Shown piece after piece: positions 61,475 through 64,000 of a stretch of DNA of 64,000 nucleotides (the first letter of the stretch is position 1; every line of letters starts with the position of its first letter). Below the pieces are notes generated by a model. That model saw nothing but the letters and a program-made list of their open reading frames with translations, was not told the origin of the DNA and searched no databases. The position numbers and the translations under genes were made by a program. Source of the DNA: JASLDZ01 sp965199975 (lineage in GTDB: Bacteria > Pseudomonadota > Alphaproteobacteria > Caulobacterales > Caulobacteraceae); assembly GCA_965199975.1 (NCBI GenBank), contig OZ241340.1, positions 3,038,001 to 3,102,000 on the forward strand. Reading direction: 5' to 3'.

Positions 61475-62440
61475 TCAGGCCCGCGGATGCGCCTTGGCGT
61501 AGCTCGCCATGAGGCCCGCGGCATCGACCGCGGCGTATTTCTGGGTGGTGGAGAGGCTGGCGTGGCCCAACAGCTCCTGGATCGATCGCAGGTCGGCGCC
61601 GCCGGCCAGCAGGTGGGTGGCGAAGCTGTGGCGCAACGCATGTGGGGTGGCGGTGGGCGGCAGGCCGAGGCCCCCGCGCAGGCGTTCCATCAAGGCCTGC
61701 ACCCGTCGCGGACCGAGCGCGCCGCCGCGCCGGCCGCGGAACAGCGCCTCCTCGGGCGCGAGCGCGCGCGGAAGGACCGCGAGGTAGGCGTCCACAGCGG
61801 CGCGCACCTTCGGCAACACCGGCGCCATCCGGGTCTTGCCCCCCTTGCCGGTGATGCGCAGACTCTCGCCCAGCGGCGCGTCGGCGCGGCGCAGCGAGAG
61901 CGCCTCGGAGATGCGCAGGCCGCAGCCGTAGAGGAGCATCAGCACCGCCGCGTCGCGTGCGGCCTCCCACGGCTTGGCGGCGAGGTCGCCTTCCTCGTCA
62001 GCCGCGCCTGCGATCAGGTCGTGGGCGCGCGCCTCGGTGACGGGGCGCGGCGCGGTGGGCTTCACGCGCGGGCCGCGCACCATGGCGAGCTCGGGCGAGG
62101 CTATGGCGCAGCGCCGGTCGAGCCAGCGGTGCAGCGAACGTATCGCCGCCAGCGCCTGCTGCACCGAGCGGGGCTGGAGCGCGCCCTCGCCGGTCAGCGG
62201 ATCGTCCTCGCGGCGCCGGGCGAGGTAGGCGCGCAACTCCTGCGCGCGCACGCCGCCGAGGTCGCGGCCACATAGGGCTTCGCCGCGGTGGCGCTCCAGA
62301 AAGGCGAGCCAGCGCTCGGCTCCATGCCGATAGCTCTCGAGCGTGCGGGGGCTCGAGCGCCGCTCGTGCGCCAGCCAGCCGATCCACGCGTCGACGGCCG
62401 TGCGGACGGGTTCGCCCGCGAGGTTCAGGCCGGCGACCAC
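61475..62440 (-). CDS. xerC: Site-specific tyrosine recombinase XerC
   Basis: A 321-residue tyrosine recombinase that resolves chromosome dimers at dif together with XerD. Catalytic residues visible are Arg176 (GCGLRISE), a Lys at ~199/202 (ITGKGGKT), His267 and Arg270 (TPHALRHSF), His293 (LGHASLS) and Tyr302 (TTQKYAAVD). Its start (GTG 62440) overlaps the upstream DUF484 gene, as in Escherichia coli where the two are also paired. Confidence 0.96.
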   Translation of the reverse strand: MVAGLNLAGEPVRTAVDAWIGWLAHERRSSPRTLESYRHGAERWLAFLERHRGEALCGRDLGGVRAQELRAYLARRREDDPLTGEGALQPRSVQQALAAIRSLHRWLDRRCAIASPELAMVRGPRVKPTAPRPVTEARAHDLIAGAADEEGDLAAKPWEAARDAAVLMLLYGCGLRISEALSLRRADAPLGESLRITGKGGKTRMAPVLPKVRAAVDAYLAVLPRALAPEEALFRGRRGGALGPRRVQALMERLRGGLGLPPTATPHALRHSFATHLLAGGADLRSIQELLGHASLSTTQKYAAVDAAGLMASYAKAHPRA

Positions 62441-63126
62441 CGGTCGGCCGTGCGCTCCACCACCCGCGCCAAGAAGGCGACGAGCTCGGCGCCCATGTCA
62501 GGGGTGAAGCCCAGCGGATCGGGCGATCCAAAGGCCAGGAGGCCGGGGCGGCCGCCGTCGCGGCCCGGCCAGGGGGCGATGCGCACCAGCGCCGAACTCT
62601 TCACCTCCCCGGCGCCGGCGCCGAACAGCACCTCGGTGGCGACGGGCGCGCCGATGCGGGCGGGAGCTGGCCCCAGCAGCTGGTTGACGAAGCCGGCGGG
62701 CAGGCTGCGCCAGCCGGCGGGAGCGCCGCCCTGCTCGGTGGCGAGCACCCCGCACCCGAGGTCGAAACGCGCGCGCGCGGCGCTGTCGACGCGGGCGGCG
62801 AGGTCGGTGGCGTCGACGGCGTCCAAGAGGTCGACGATGGCGGCGTTGGCGGCGGTCTGCGCGCGGTAGTTGGCCTCGGCCAACGCCTCCAGTTCCTCGC
62901 GCGCGCCGCGCTCGGCGTCGCGGTCGCGCTCCACCCGCGCCAGGGCGGAGGGGCCGAACTCGACCACGTTGCCGGCGCTCGGCCGCAGATTCAGCGCGGC
63001 CAGAAGCTCGGCGTCGCCGTGCACCCAGCCGGGGTTCGCCAGGATCACCGCCCGCACCGCGGGCCAGTGGCGGTAGTCGTGACGGGGCTGGGGTGCGACG
63101 CCTTGCGGCTGCGCGTACGCCGACAT
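62425..63126 (-). CDS. DUF484 family protein
   Basis: A 233-residue, GAF-like protein of DUF484. The conserved pattern AVILANPGWVHGDAELLAALNLRP opens the N-terminal half, followed by ALARVERDRDAERGAREELEALAEANYRAQ (coiled-coil-like). LLAFGSPDPLGFTPDMGAELVAFLARVVER lies at the end (landmark SPDPLGFTPDMG). Its position just upstream of xerC, overlapping by 16 bases, is conserved in many proteobacteria. The role is unknown. It is divergent from sucC over a 136-base gap. Confidence 0.9.
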   Translation of the reverse strand: MSAYAQPQGVAPQPRHDYRHWPAVRAVILANPGWVHGDAELLAALNLRPSAGNVVEFGPSALARVERDRDAERGAREELEALAEANYRAQTAANAAIVDLLDAVDATDLAARVDSAARARFDLGCGVLATEQGGAPAGWRSLPAGFVNQLLGPAPARIGAPVATEVLFGAGAGEVKSSALVRIAPWPGRDGGRPGLLAFGSPDPLGFTPDMGAELVAFLARVVERTADRWSPA

Positions 63127-63262
63127 GCGCGAACTCTCCGGAAAGGTGAGTCCCGACTCTGTGCGCGGCGTGGTTAACGCGGGGTGGACGTAGGCTGCGG
63201 TTGCGGAGGCGAAGGCGCGTCCTCTATAGCCCGCCCGTCCGCCCCCGGAGCCCGTCACCGCC

Positions 63263-64000
63263 ATGAACATCCACGAACACCAGGCCAAGGCGGTCCTCAA
63301 GGAGTTCGGCGCGCCCGTATCTCGCGGAGAGCCGGCGACCACGCCGGAGGAGGCGCGTAAGGCGGCCGAGGCGATGGGCTCCAAGCTGTTCGTGGTGAAG
63401 AGCCAGATTCACGCCGGCGGCCGCGGCAAAGGCAAGTTCGAGGGGCTAGGTCCCGACGCGAAGGGCGGCGTACGGCTGGCCAAAAGCGCGGACGAGGTCG
63501 AGACCAACGCTCGCGAAATGCTTGGCCGTGTGCTCGTCACCCACCAGACAGGGCCGGCGGGCAAGCAGGTCAATCGCCTCTACATCGAGGAGGCGTCGGA
63601 CATCGCGCGCGAGCTCTACCTCTCGCTCCTGATCGACCGCGAGACCTCGCGTGTGGCGGTGGTGGCCTCCACCGAAGGCGGCATCGACATCGAGGAGGTG
63701 GCGCACTCCAGCCCTGAGAAGATCGTCACGATCCAGGTCGACCCGGCCACCGGCGTCATGCCCCACCACGGCCGCGCGCTGGCGGCGGCGCTGAAGCTGG
63801 AAGGCGGGCTTGCGAAAGAGGCGGCCAAGCTGCTCGGCCAGCTCCATGCCGCCTTCACGGCCAAGGACATGAGCATGCTGGAGATCAACCCGCTCATCGT
63901 CACGCAAGACCAGCACCTGCGCGTGCTGGACGCCAAGGTTTCCTTCGACGGCAACGCCCTCTTCCGCCACCCCGACATCGTGGCGCTGCGCGACGAGAGC
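63263..64000 (+). CDS. sucC: Succinyl-CoA synthetase beta subunit, N-terminal part
   Basis: The first 246 residues; the gene is cut by the window end. ATG 63263 opens NIHEHQAKAVLKEFGAPVSRG, the standard start, followed by KSQIHAGGRGKGKFEG (ATP-grasp). In the second part, YIEEASDIARELYLSLLIDR and MLEINPLIVT continue the family. It converts succinyl-CoA to succinate with ATP or GTP production in the citric-acid cycle. A GGAG ribosome site precedes it. The 136-base gap upstream is shared with the divergent DUF484 gene. sucD is expected downstream. Confidence 0.97.
   Translation, partial: MNIHEHQAKAVLKEFGAPVSRGEPATTPEEARKAAEAMGSKLFVVKSQIHAGGRGKGKFEGLGPDAKGGVRLAKSADEVETNAREMLGRVLVTHQTGPAGKQVNRLYIEEASDIARELYLSLLIDRETSRVAVVASTEGGIDIEEVAHSSPEKIVTIQVDPATGVMPHHGRALAAALKLEGGLAKEAAKLLGQLHAAFTAKDMSMLEINPLIVTQDQHLRVLDAKVSFDGNALFRHPDIVALRDES

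Overview
The window is GC-rich DNA, almost fully coding, with many 4-base stop/start overlaps (ATGA, GTGA). It reads as chromosome of an alphaproteobacterium, most likely Caulobacterales (Phenylobacterium- or Caulobacter-like). The clues are a full hopanoid cluster, an S16 protein with a long Ala/Glu tail, a MutL carrying its own endonuclease motif, a large TonB-dependent receptor, and the xerC/DUF484 pair next to sucC. The genus is inference. No rRNA, tRNA, CRISPR array or intact insertion sequence was seen.

Layout. 1-330: start of a short-chain dehydrogenase. 628-13921: hopanoid region. A leftward operon runs mlaA-like, hpnA, hpnB, hpnC, hpnD, hpnE, shc, hpnG. A divergent rightward operon runs hpnI, hpnJ, a secreted unknown, hpnK. 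Together they cover squalene synthesis, cyclisation to hopene, and building of the glycosylated/cyclitol head group. hpnH, needed to add adenosine to hopene, is not in the window. 13918-18322: DUF488 protein coupled to glutaryl-CoA dehydrogenase, then PhzF-like, an orphan ModA and a RibD-like reductase. 18301-23894: phosphatase, TonB receptor and glycerophosphodiesterase with a candidate Pho box, probably a phosphate-scavenging operon. 24055-29999: thiolase, small DUF proteins, a ferritin-like protein, pyrophosphatase and a UbiB-type kinase.

30000-31218 is a decayed patch: one small secreted protein, an AT-richer stretch and two broken reading frames. One of these looks like a peptidoglycan-hydrolase-associated domain whose key Trp codon is now amber. 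31219-37815: suhB, then an AlgX-like SGNH protein with C-terminal tetratricopeptide-like repeats, overlapping a fatty-acyl-AMP ligase fused to an acyl carrier domain, and divergently a WsaF-like glycosyltransferase. I consider this the best candidate for an undescribed system, a cell-surface acylation route with Dlt-like logic.

37829-40521: rimM, rpsP, ffh, without the usual trmD-rplS. 40780-53891: FkbM methyltransferase, mutL, a periplasmic M16 protease, hmgA, a TraB/GumN-family protein, a kinase fusion, pdxH, aroC, and a secreted protein made of five Cys-rich repeats. 53941-59651: a leftward operon of GT9 glycosyltransferase, dihydroorotase, feruloyl-CoA-synthase-like ligase and a thiamine-diphosphate enzyme. 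59738-64000: ygfZ, a secreted unknown, xerC, a DUF484 protein, and the start of sucC, cut by the window end.
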